From the NCBI GenBank assembly GCA_017424205.1, contig JAFPAS010000222.1:1-13973 (forward strand): a stretch of 13,973 nucleotides of DNA, read 5' to 3'. Below the pieces are notes generated by a model. It searched no databases and was not told where the DNA came from. It saw only the letters and a list, made by a program, of their open reading frames with translations. The position numbers and the translations under genes are program-made. The stretch is from Prevotella sp. GTDB lineage: Bacteria; Bacteroidota; Bacteroidia; Bacteroidales; Bacteroidaceae. Every line of letters begins with the position of its first letter. Positions within the stretch are counted from its first letter, which is position 1. This document shows positions 1 through 6,368 of the stretch, piece by piece.

Positions 1-193
1 ATAGTTTGTGTTTAGATATTATACACTTCCCTGTGTCATAAGGCGCACGGCTGACACCTTTAAGGTGTAGCGTTGACAGGCGTAAACCAATCTCATGGTG
101 CGAGAACATTGTGTAGATTGCTGCAAGTGAGCCGAAGTAGTACGTTTCACCAGTTGCGTGAAACTTGACTGATATTATATCTGTATAATCATT
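1..193 (-). CDS. Partial small conserved-looking protein, runs off the left edge; start uncertain
   Basis: Reading the minus strand from base 193 down to base 2 gives 64 codons without a stop. The translation is protein-like: it begins NDYTDIISVKFHATGETYY, continues FGSLAAIYTMFSHHEIG, and ends CIISKHKL at the window edge. The pattern (V-K-F, T-G-E-x-Y-Y-F-G-S, A-A-I-Y, E-I-G) reminds me of short Bacteroidetes hypothetical proteins of about 65-75 residues, but I cannot name the family. The frame is closed upstream by a TAG at 194-196, and no ATG, GTG or TTG lies between that stop and the conserved part. The only in-frame ATG is internal (107-109). A near-start ATG at 190-192 is one base out of frame and meets a stop after five codons. 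The gene may therefore use a rare start such as ATA, or have a damaged start. A candidate promoter box lies immediately upstream. Function unknown. Confidence 0.6.
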
Positions 194-199
194 CTATTG

Positions 200-207
200 C
201 AAAGTTA
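200..207 (-). promoter_or_regulatory. Candidate -7 box (TAACTTTG) for the left-edge reading frame
   Basis: On the minus strand these bases read TAACTTTG, an exact match to the Bacteroides -7 consensus TAnnTTTG. They sit 7 bases before the first sense codon of the left-edge frame. I see no clear TTTG -33 element upstream. If the box is real, transcription would start almost at the reading frame, leaving little or no leader. Confidence 0.4.
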
Positions 208-563
208 ATGATTTATTTCTACATTTCGTATAACACGTAAACATCTTTAACATCTCTATGTTCAATAATATGCTTATTGTATACAACGTTAAAATAGTAC
301 CCAACATTTTGTTACTCTCATGATGGTGCACCCAGCTCTAATAGTTTAGTACTACAACCAACTCTGCAAGTTACCTGTTATTTCTATGAATACTTGTCTG
401 CAGGGGTATTTTACTGCCTGATTACCAAATACGTCAGCGAGTGAAAAACCACTCCAAAAAGTGGGTATGCATTCGCAAATATTTTTCACACGGGCAGGAA
501 CTTACTATTACAGACAACCATTTGAGTTTCAACACATTACGCATACTACTCATATAGGTAAAA
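208..563. other. Gene-free A/T-rich intergenic stretch
   Basis: I find no convincing coding frame on either strand here. The stretch is A/T-rich and separates the left-edge frame from the terminator of the leftward operon. The structures I can see are a nested inverted repeat at 441-489 (listed separately) and a weak 5-bp inverted repeat AACAT/ATGTT at 249-262. No tRNA cloverleaf or known riboswitch core is apparent. Confidence 0.5.
441..489 (-). other. Nested inverted repeat, terminator-like on the minus strand
   Basis: The outer arms are GTGAAAAA (441-448) and TTTTTCAC (482-489). Inside the left arm lies a small hairpin CCACT-ccaaaa-AGTGG (449-464). Read on the minus strand, the inner CCACT/AGTGG stem is followed directly by TTTTTCAC, so it resembles a weak intrinsic terminator. 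It could act as a second stop behind the stronger hairpin at 565-601, or be a remnant of a dispersed repeat. The five-base inner stem is short, so termination is uncertain. Confidence 0.35.
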
Positions 564-564
564 C

Positions 565-601
565 AAAAAGCAGTTTCTTGGCTATCAAGAAACTGCTTTT
601 T
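565..601 (-). terminator. Strong intrinsic terminator of the leftward operon (16-bp stem)
   Basis: The arms AAAAAGCAGTTTCTTG (565-580) and CAAGAAACTGCTTTTT (586-601) are perfectly complementary around a 5-base loop. Each arm begins or ends in an A/T run, so the hairpin can work in both directions. On the minus strand the stem is followed by a T-rich tail (TTTTTGTTTTAC). It lies 63 bases past the stop codon of the small membrane protein gene at 664-975 and is the natural end of the leftward surE-side transcript. Confidence 0.75.
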
Positions 602-644
602 GCACTCTGAAACGCAGTCTTTTGCACACCAAAAAACTGCTTTT
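581..644 (-). repeat. Three imperfect ~21-bp tandem repeats overlapping the terminator
   Basis: On the minus strand three contiguous units each start with AAAAG(A)-type sequence followed by a CAGTTT-like core and end in GC. They occupy 624-644 (AAAAGCAGTTTTTTGGTGTGC less its last base allowance), 602-623 (core AAAAGACTGCGTTTC) and 581-601 (AAAAAGCAGTTTCTTG plus ATAGC), with lengths 21, 22 and 21. The last unit is one arm and loop of the terminator hairpin, and the first unit could pair with the same complementary arm. The array looks like local duplication of a terminator arm. Confidence 0.5.
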
Positions 645-663
645 CACAAACAGGATAAATACA

Positions 664-975
664 TCATTTTTCTGATGCGGTATTTTTTCTAGTTCTGAAG
701 AACTTTTTCAGTCTTTGCCATCCCTCCACACCGAGTATTGCAAGTCCTGCATACTGACATGTCTTAGCCAGTCCGAAGAAGACAAACCAAAGGACGCCTT
801 TTACTGCGACGCTCGTGGGCAACGCTGCCTGTGCAAACGAAATAACGTAAAACGGTATGCACATGGCAAGAACTATTACGCCTGTGCGGAACGACAGCCT
901 GGAGAGGAATCTCTGTATCTGAGTTTTCATGCTTTGTAGGTTTGCGTGTGTCTGCCCCTCGGCAAAGCCGGACAT
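664..975 (-). CDS. Small integral membrane protein, function unknown
   Basis: A 103-residue protein with two hydrophobic segments, roughly residues 31-51 (from TGVIVLAMCIPFYV) and 60-82 (from GVLWFVFFGLA), and a basic C-terminal tail (RLKKFFRTRK). It probably crosses the inner membrane twice; there is no enzymatic motif. The start at 975 is supported by an AAGGAG Shine-Dalgarno-like sequence 7 bases upstream. An internal Met at residue 16 (928-930, MKTQIQRF) would give an 88-residue form and has no such site. The gene follows the symporter gene by 66 bases on the same strand and precedes a strong terminator, so it is probably the last gene of that transcript. It could be a partner of the symporter, but that is only positional. 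It looks like a conserved Bacteroidales small membrane protein, but I cannot name the family. Confidence 0.75.
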   Translation of the reverse strand: MSGFAEGQTHANLQSMKTQIQRFLSRLSFRTGVIVLAMCIPFYVISFAQAALPTSVAVKGVLWFVFFGLAKTCQYAGLAILGVEGWQRLKKFFRTRKNTASEK

Positions 976-1041
976 CTCTCACTCCTTGCTATGACAGGGG
1001 ACGATGATGCATCACGAAGTGTGCAGGGAGAAGAAGGATGA

Positions 1042-2448
1042 CTAATCCCACGCCTCTAAATCTTTCTCTATATCGGGCATCTGCGAGCGTCTGAAGACAG
1101 GGTCGCGCCGTTCAGCGCGCTGCGCCATGAAATCGGCTACCAGGTAATGCACCTTCGGGTATAGCCATACTATTGCTATAAGGTTGCAGATAGTGATCAA
1201 TGCCATGCAAAGGTCAATCATGCTCCATGCGAAATCGAGAGTCATCAGTGTGCCGCCCATAACAAATGCAGCTGCAATGATGCGATAGATAAAGAGCGCA
1301 CCCTTATTCTTCGTGAAGAAGAGAAGGTTTGTCTCGCCATAGTAGCAGTTGGCTATGATGGTGCTGAAGGCAAACATCCATATCATGAGCGCTATGACAT
1401 AATTGCCCCAGGTGCCGATTTCGGCAACAAGTGCATTCTGTGTCAGCTGTATGCCGTTGCTCGCTCTGTAGTCTACACCGCTGCAAAGAATCAGGAATGC
1501 TGTGCATGAGCAGACAACAAGAGTGTCGACAAAAACACCGAGAGCCTGCACAAGACCTTGCTTTACGGGGTGAGTCACCTCAGCTGTGGCTGCAGCATTA
1601 GGGGCTGAGCCCTCGCCAGCCTCATTGCTGAATAGCCCTCGCTTTATTCCCATCATGACGATTGTGCCAAGCGTGCCACCAGCAACCTGGCTCATGCCAA
1701 AGGCATTCTCAACTATAAGCTGCAGAACACTAGGCACCAAGGCATAGTTTGTCACCATGACGTAGAGCGTAATGACAAGATACGCCACGGCCATTACGGG
1801 CACTACCGCCGATGACACATGGGCTATGCGCTGTATGCCTCCGAAGATGACAGCCATGGTGAGCAGACACAGAACTATGCCCATCCACTCTAACGGGATA
1901 TCGAATGCCTGCAGACACGCCAGCGCAATAGTATTGCTCTGCATGGCGTTGTTGGCAAATCCGAATGTGATAATCATCAGAACGCTGAATATCACGCCCA
2001 TCCAGCGGCGGTGCAGCCCGTGACGCATATAGTAGGCCGGGCCGCCATAGTATCCCGCCCCTGTGCGACGCTTATACAGCTGCGCCAAGGTCGATTCGAC
2101 AAAGGCTGTCGCTGCACCAAGCAATGCCATAAGCCACATCCAGAATATCGCTCCCGGACCACCCACGCTGATGGCTGTCGCTACACCGGCAAGATTGCCT
2201 GTACCTATGCGCGACGCGAGTGCGACAATAAAAGCCTGGAATGATGATATCTGCTTCTTGCCTGACGGCTCTCCTGACACCGAACCTGAGCGAAACATCT
2301 GGCGCACCATATCGCCAAACAGCCTGAACTGAATGCCGCGCATACGGAATGTGAAGAATATCGCGCAACCTACAAGGAGTCCTATATTTACGTATGTCCA
2401 CAACCAGTCTTGCGCGACATCGATAAGTCTGTGTATTTCTGCCAGCAT
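1042..2448 (-). CDS. Alanine/glycine:cation symporter (AGCS family)
   Basis: This 468-residue polytopic membrane protein would import small amino acids such as alanine or glycine with sodium or protons across the inner membrane. The family signature is clear: IGTGN (81-85) followed by the A-x-SVGGPGAIFWMW segment (about 92-105), GGPAYY (135-140), and the NAMQSNTIA helix (about 167-175). About ten hydrophobic segments follow through residue ~435. The length is usual for AGCS proteins (about 450-550). The start at 2448 has AAAGAG a few bases upstream. It lies 134 bases downstream of surE on the same strand and 66 bases upstream of the small membrane protein gene, so one transcript is plausible, possibly with its own promoter at 2556-2563. 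The exact substrate cannot be read from the sequence. Confidence 0.93.
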   Translation of the reverse strand: MLAEIHRLIDVAQDWLWTYVNIGLLVGCAIFFTFRMRGIQFRLFGDMVRQMFRSGSVSGEPSGKKQISSFQAFIVALASRIGTGNLAGVATAISVGGPGAIFWMWLMALLGAATAFVESTLAQLYKRRTGAGYYGGPAYYMRHGLHRRWMGVIFSVLMIITFGFANNAMQSNTIALACLQAFDIPLEWMGIVLCLLTMAVIFGGIQRIAHVSSAVVPVMAVAYLVITLYVMVTNYALVPSVLQLIVENAFGMSQVAGGTLGTIVMMGIKRGLFSNEAGEGSAPNAAATAEVTHPVKQGLVQALGVFVDTLVVCSCTAFLILCSGVDYRASNGIQLTQNALVAEIGTWGNYVIALMIWMFAFSTIIANCYYGETNLLFFTKNKGALFIYRIIAAAFVMGGTLMTLDFAWSMIDLCMALITICNLIAIVWLYPKVHYLVADFMAQRAERRDPVFRRSQMPDIEKDLEAWD

Positions 2449-2555
2449 ATCTCTTTATTGTCTATGGCTTTTATCTCTTTTTTTTCGTATCAAATCGTTC
2501 CTGCTCTACCTTGACTGATAGTGTTGCGGGAAATGGGAGCTACATCTCTAAAAAT

Positions 2556-2563
2556 CAAAACTA
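2556..2563 (-). promoter_or_regulatory. Candidate -7 box (TAGTTTTG) for the symporter gene
   Basis: The minus strand reads TAGTTTTG here, matching TAnnTTTG, about 108 bases upstream of the symporter start and just downstream of the surE stop codon. The best -33 candidate (TTGC, 2587-2590) is 23 bases upstream and poor. The symporter may equally be read through from surE. Confidence 0.3.
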
Positions 2564-2582
2564 TAGCTATGCGTATTTATGA

Positions 2583-3377
2583 CTATGCAAGACTGTCCGG
2601 AAGCGACGGAAAATCATATGCCGTGATGTCTATCGTGGCTGGAGTGACTGCGACATATCCGTTACGCAAAGCCCATGCATCGGTGTCCTCAGCATCTGGT
2701 TCGCGGCTGCTATAGTAGCCTCTTAGCACACAGACAGGATTGCCATGCTCGTCATGGCGGTCTGCCAGTGTCTCTACCTCATTGAGCCACTCTCCGCGTG
2801 ACATTCTGCACATGCGCAGTCCCTTAAGTTCTTCTGCTGCAGACACTTTAGGCACATTAACGTTGAGGAATGTGCCCTTAGGCATGCCGTTCTGCAGGAC
2901 ATGCTCACAGAGCATACGCACCACAGTTTCCATCGGCGTAAAATCAGCATCGGCATCGTAGTCGCACAACGAGAAGGCAATAGACGGAATGTCCTTGATG
3001 GCTCCTTCAAAAGCTATGCCTACCGTACCGCTGTAATGTGCATTGGTAGAGGCATTGTCGCCATGATTTATTCCGCCTATGATAAGATCTGGACGACGTG
3101 GGCATAGCTTCCAGTATGCTATCTTGACACAGTCAACAGGAGTGCCGGAACAGACATACCATGACTCCTGAAAAGATGTGCTGGCAGGCTCCGTAGGGGC
3201 TTCTATCTGTCTCACCGTAAGTTCGTCCATTGTGAAAGCTCGTGATTTGCCAGAACGTGCACCTTCTGGCGCACAAACGATGACATCGCCAAGATGACGA
3301 ATCATTCGCACAAGTTCACGGATGCCTTTTGCCTGGTATCCGTCGTCGTTAGATATGAGTATTAATGGTCTTTTCAT
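2583..3377 (-). CDS. surE: 5'/3'-nucleotidase SurE
   Basis: SurE is a cytoplasmic, metal-dependent nucleoside monophosphate phosphatase (5'/3'-nucleotidase). The protein is 264 residues, normal for the family. It opens with the diagnostic ILISNDDGY (residues 6-14), whose Asp11 and Asp12 bind the metal. APEGARSGKS (37-46) supplies Ser42. The loop PDLIIGGINHGDNA (96-109) contains Asn104 and YSGTVGIA (115-122) follows; all are the usual active-site elements. The start codon at 3377 gives the normal N-terminus directly before the Rossmann-like strand. surE diverges from parA across a 166-base intergenic region holding symmetric promoters. My recollection is that lpxB often follows surE in Bacteroides; here an amino acid symporter does. 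Confidence 0.96.
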   Translation of the reverse strand: MKRPLILISNDDGYQAKGIRELVRMIRHLGDVIVCAPEGARSGKSRAFTMDELTVRQIEAPTEPASTSFQESWYVCSGTPVDCVKIAYWKLCPRRPDLIIGGINHGDNASTNAHYSGTVGIAFEGAIKDIPSIAFSLCDYDADADFTPMETVVRMLCEHVLQNGMPKGTFLNVNVPKVSAAEELKGLRMCRMSRGEWLNEVETLADRHDEHGNPVCVLRGYYSSREPDAEDTDAWALRNGYVAVTPATIDITAYDFPSLPDSLA

Positions 3378-3401
3378 CGATATAAATAACTAATTTGTCT
3401 G

Positions 3402-3433
3402 CAAAAGTACTAAAAAAAGGTTTAATATTCGAA
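3402..3433 (-). promoter_or_regulatory. Predicted surE promoter (TTCG-N20-TACTTTTG)
   Basis: On the minus strand TTCG (3430-3433) is followed after exactly 20 bases by TACTTTTG (3402-3409), a full match to the Bacteroides -7 box TAnnTTTG. The -33 element differs from TTTG at one base. Predicted transcription starts near 3395, giving a leader of about 18 bases before the surE start. The -33 element shares the TTCGAA palindrome with the opposing parA promoter. Confidence 0.6.
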
Positions 3434-3459
3434 TTTCTCAAATAAAATTAGTAATTTTG
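3428..3459 (+). promoter_or_regulatory. Predicted parA promoter (TTCG-N20-TAATTTTG)
   Basis: TTCG (3428-3431) is followed after exactly 20 bases by TAATTTTG (3452-3459), which matches TAnnTTTG. Predicted transcription starts near 3466, giving a leader of about 78 bases ahead of parA. This is the mirror image of the surE promoter about the centre of TTCGAA (between 3430 and 3431), with identical spacing on both strands. Confidence 0.6.
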
Positions 3460-3543
3460 TAGCGATATTCACAGAATACGGCACAGCCAGAACTGCACAA
3501 CAACACGGCACATCTGGCAGACGCCTCAAAACAAACAAAATAA

Positions 3544-4314
3544 ATGGGAAAGATAATTGCACTTGCCAATCAGAAAGGCGGCGTGGGAAAAACTACCACA
3601 ACAATCAACCTGGCTGCCTCTTTGGCTACAATGGAGAAAAGCGTGCTCGTAATCGATGCCGACCCGCAGGCAAATGCCTCAAGCGGACTCGGCGTGGACA
3701 TACAGCAATTGGAGTGCTCTATTTATGAGTGTATCATAAACAACGCTGACATCAGAGACGCAATATACACTACTGACATTGACGGACTCGACATTGTTGC
3801 AAGCCATATCAACCTCGTCGGAGCAGAAATAGAGATGCTGAATCTCGAAAACAGAGAAACCGTAATAAAGAGACTGCTTGAAACCGTAAGAGAAGAATAC
3901 GACTATATACTCATAGACTGTTCGCCTTCACTCGGACTAATCACTGTCAACGCTCTTACTGCCGCAGACTCTGTAATCATACCAGTGCAATGCGAGTATT
4001 TCGCACTTGAAGGCATCAGCAAACTGCTCAACACAATCAAGATAATAAAGTCAAAACTTAACCCAAGGCTCGAAATAGAGGGATTCCTGCTGACTATGTA
4101 CGACAGCAGACTACGTCTCGCTAACCAGATATACGACGAAGTGAAACGTCACTTCCAGGAGCTCGTATTCAAAACCGTCATTCAGCGAAACGTGAAATTG
4201 TCGGAGTCGCCAAGCCATGGCATACCGGTCATACTATATGATGCCGACTCTAACGGTGCGAAAAACCATCTCGCACTCGCTAAAGAACTCATCAGCCGAG
4301 AGCCTAAAGCATAG
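3544..4314 (+). CDS. parA: Chromosome partitioning ATPase ParA/Soj
   Basis: ParA is a Walker-type ATPase that binds nucleoid DNA in its ATP-bound form and is stimulated by ParB to move the origin region during segregation. The protein has 256 residues, typical of chromosomal Soj/ParA without an N-terminal DNA-binding extension. It shows the deviant Walker A KGGVGKTT (11-18) with both lysines (K11, K16), the switch segment VIDADPQANAS (37-45, Asp38 and Asp40), Walker B YILIDCSPSLG (121-131, Asp125), and the C-terminal QRNVKLSESPSHG segment (214-226), which carries basic residues used for non-specific DNA binding in this family. It is the first gene of the rightward cluster, divergent from surE. 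It is separated from parB by an unusually long 224-base spacer with hairpins. Confidence 0.97.
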   Translation: MGKIIALANQKGGVGKTTTTINLAASLATMEKSVLVIDADPQANASSGLGVDIQQLECSIYECIINNADIRDAIYTTDIDGLDIVASHINLVGAEIEMLNLENRETVIKRLLETVREEYDYILIDCSPSLGLITVNALTAADSVIIPVQCEYFALEGISKLLNTIKIIKSKLNPRLEIEGFLLTMYDSRLRLANQIYDEVKRHFQELVFKTVIQRNVKLSESPSHGIPVILYDADSNGAKNHLALAKELISREPKA

Positions 4315-4320
4315 CACACT

Positions 4321-4342
4321 CTTGACGGAAAACAACGTCAAG
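4321..4342 (+). other. Perfect 7-bp hairpin just after parA
   Basis: CTTGACG (4321-4327) and CGTCAAG (4336-4342) are perfectly complementary around an 8-base A-rich loop, 6 bases after the parA stop codon. No T tract follows, so it is not a typical intrinsic terminator. It could protect the 3' end of a processed parA message. Confidence 0.4.
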
Positions 4343-4445
4343 GCTTAAAGGCTGAAACAGAAACATAACATCCACACAAAGCATCATGACGGACACACAC
4401 CAAAAACATACCGCACTGATGCATGCTACGCAATAAGCACAGACA

Positions 4446-4492
4446 CTTAAAAACAGAATTAACACACACAAACGATTAATTCTGTTTTTAAG
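4446..4492 (+). terminator. Perfect 17-bp stem-loop between parA and parB
   Basis: The arms CTTAAAAACAGAATTAA (4446-4462) and TTAATTCTGTTTTTAAG (4476-4492) pair perfectly around a 13-base loop rich in CA. The right arm ends in a T run and TTTTCTT follows, so it can act as an intrinsic terminator or attenuator for parA transcription. The A run in the left arm would allow the same in reverse. The stem is A/T-rich, so partial termination, leaving less parB than parA message, is plausible. A near-consensus -7 box (TAAGTTTT, 4489-4496, one mismatch) overlaps its end and might serve parB. Confidence 0.55.
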
Positions 4493-4538
4493 TTTTCTTG
4501 CCTATAGAGCCAAACAAAACATACACATCGGACAAACA

Positions 4539-5450
4539 ATGGCAGTAAGAAAAAAATTCAACACACTGGGCAGAGGGCTCAACGATATTTCTACATCAGG
4601 AAAAGGACTGGGCGCACTGATTTCAACTAATGACGTGCAGACAAACGGCTCATCTAAAATAAACGAAATAGAGATAACAAAAATCGAGCGCAATCATAAT
4701 CAGCCAAGACGAGAATTTGACGAGGAGGCACTGCAGGAACTGGCGAACAGCATCAGAGAACTCGGCATCGTGCAGCCTATAACACTCAGACAGATTGACG
4801 AGGACAGATATCAAATCATTGCCGGCGAAAGAAGATGGAGAGCATCACAGATAGCCGGACTGACATCTGTGCCTGCTTATATACGCACGATAAATGACGA
4901 GAATGTCATGGAAATGGCTCTCGTAGAAAATATACAGCGAGAAGATCTCAATGCCGTCGAAATTGCTCTGGCTTACCAGCACCTACTTGACAACACCGGA
5001 ATGACACAGGAGAAAGTAGCTGAAAGAGTAGGAAAGAAAAGAGCTACAGTGGCTAACTTCCTGCGACTGCTGAAACTACCGGCACAGGTGCAGATGGCTC
5101 TGCAGAAAAAGGAGATTGACATGGGACACGCCAGAGCATTGCTCGCACTCGACGACCCTAAGCTACAGATAAAAATATTCAAGGAAATAGTTAAGCAGGG
5201 CTACTCTGTAAGAAAGGTTGAAGAAATTATCCAACAGCTCAAAGCAGGAGAGAATCCTGACTTGGGAAAGAAGAAAATAAAAACCGAAACACAGCTGCCT
5301 CTGAATATTGAAAACGAAAGGAAAAGAATAGAACAGCAAACAGGACAAAAGGTCAGACTGACATGCGGGGCAAACGGTAAAGGAAAAATCTCTATTCCTT
5401 TCAGCAATATGGAAGAACTGCAGCGCATTCTCGGAATGATAAAGGAATAA
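4539..5450 (+). CDS. parB: Chromosome partitioning protein ParB
   Basis: ParB is a CTP-dependent DNA clamp that loads at parS sites near the origin and activates ParA. The protein has 303 residues. Residues 41-130 form the ParB/Srx domain with the CTP-binding motif GERRWRAS (96-103), followed by ENIQREDL (130-137). A helix-turn-helix lies at about 155-180 (MTQEKVAERVGKKRATVANF). The C-terminal part has the low-complexity linker and dimerisation region, ending EELQRILGMIKE. The N-terminal ParA-contact motif, usually a single L-G-R-G-L-x-A-L-I, appears twice: LGRGLNDIS (10-18) and GKGLGALIS (21-29). Arginine is coded AGA in 15 of 22 cases, unlike genes from rsh onward. No parS-like site is visible in the window. 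Confidence 0.97.
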   Translation: MAVRKKFNTLGRGLNDISTSGKGLGALISTNDVQTNGSSKINEIEITKIERNHNQPRREFDEEALQELANSIRELGIVQPITLRQIDEDRYQIIAGERRWRASQIAGLTSVPAYIRTINDENVMEMALVENIQREDLNAVEIALAYQHLLDNTGMTQEKVAERVGKKRATVANFLRLLKLPAQVQMALQKKEIDMGHARALLALDDPKLQIKIFKEIVKQGYSVRKVEEIIQQLKAGENPDLGKKKIKTETQLPLNIENERKRIEQQTGQKVRLTCGANGKGKISIPFSNMEELQRILGMIKE

Positions 5451-5575
5451 GGCAAAACAGACAGAACGGCAAAAGCAGAATCCAACCAAAACATCATAGC
5501 AGGCACTGCCTCATAAAAAACAAAAGCTGATGCCGACACACCTGACCTGAAAATAAAAAAACAGACTGATTCGCA

Positions 5576-6310
5576 TTGAAAACTCTTCTTATCATAATCA
5601 CACTATCAATTGCTGCCGCAATGAACACGGCTGCTCAGGAGGTTGTCGACACAACATTCAGAGACGCAGTGATTGAAATGGACAGTGTGACTGTTGCATC
5701 TCAAGACTCTCTGCAGGCTGAAAAACCTCAGCCTACGCTCATCAAAGGAGAAAAAGAGAAACAGAAGCCAACACTCGAAATAGAAAAAACATGGAAGCCT
5801 GACCCCCAAAAGGCCATGTGGATGGCTATCGTCATACCAGGAGGAGGACAGATATACAACCGCAAATACTGGAAACTGCCGCTCGTATACGGAGGATTCG
5901 TGGGATGTATATATGCCCTGCAGTGGAACGGGCAGATGTACTCTGATTATGCCCAAGCGTATCAGGACATCATGGATGACGACCCTGAAACAAAAAGCTA
6001 TGAGGAATTTCTGCACCTGGGGGCAGTTATCAACGACACGAACTTAGAAAGATACAAGACTATATTCAAAAGCAGAAAAGACAGATATCGCAGATGGCGA
6101 GACTTGTCGTTCTTCTGCATAATAGGAGTATACGGGCTATCTATCATTGATGCATATGTCGACGCGTCGCTCTCACAGTTTGACATCAGCGACGACCTCA
6201 GCATGAAAGTTACACCTGCTTACATAAACAACAACAGCAAAAACCTTATGGCATCAAGAAATATTTTCGAGAATAGCGGACTCGGAATTAGATGTCAGCT
6301 GAATTTCTAA
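5576..6310 (+). CDS. DUF5683-type membrane protein with signal peptide, TTG start
   Basis: This 244-residue protein is of unknown function. It begins with a signal peptide (residues 1-21, hydrophobic core LLIIITLSIAAA, likely cleavage near TAAQ/E). A Glu/Lys/Pro-rich stretch runs to residue ~75. The conserved core DPQKAMWMAIVIPGGGQIYN (76-95) then NRKYWKLPLVYGG follows, which is the DUF5683 signature as I know it. Hydrophobic segments lie at about 81-90, 101-117 and 178-196. The start is TTG at 5576: an in-frame TGA lies two codons upstream, and the first ATG (codon 16) would delete most of the signal peptide. It sits 125 bases after parB and 58 bases before mltD, the position a DUF5683 gene usually holds in this Bacteroidetes cluster. 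A role at the inner membrane or envelope is inferred from context only. Confidence 0.87.
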   Translation: MKTLLIIITLSIAAAMNTAAQEVVDTTFRDAVIEMDSVTVASQDSLQAEKPQPTLIKGEKEKQKPTLEIEKTWKPDPQKAMWMAIVIPGGGQIYNRKYWKLPLVYGGFVGCIYALQWNGQMYSDYAQAYQDIMDDDPETKSYEEFLHLGAVINDTNLERYKTIFKSRKDRYRRWRDLSFFCIIGVYGLSIIDAYVDASLSQFDISDDLSMKVTPAYINNNSKNLMASRNIFENSGLGIRCQLNF

Positions 6311-6368
6311 AAAACTTATGGCTAACTCCAACAGAAAATAGGAACAGCCAAAAGTAAAAAACATAATT

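Noticed and set aside
144..164. GTTTCAC-N7-GTGAAAC, resembling the two halves of a parS site
   Set aside because: Known parS sites have the half-sites joined without a 7-base spacer, and these bases lie inside the left-edge reading frame (codons for residues such as VKFHATGET).
715..939. 74-residue open frame on the plus strand
   Set aside because: It is antisense to the small membrane protein gene, has a shadow-like cysteine-rich composition, and has no support as a protein.
2011..2332. Plus-strand open frames of 77 and 89 residues inside the symporter gene
   Set aside because: They are antisense shadows of a well-supported AGCS gene and have no recognisable motifs.
5498..5512. AGGCACTGCCT palindrome in the parB-DUF5683 gap
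   Set aside because: The one-base centre cannot form a hairpin loop, and there is no T tract or promoter context.
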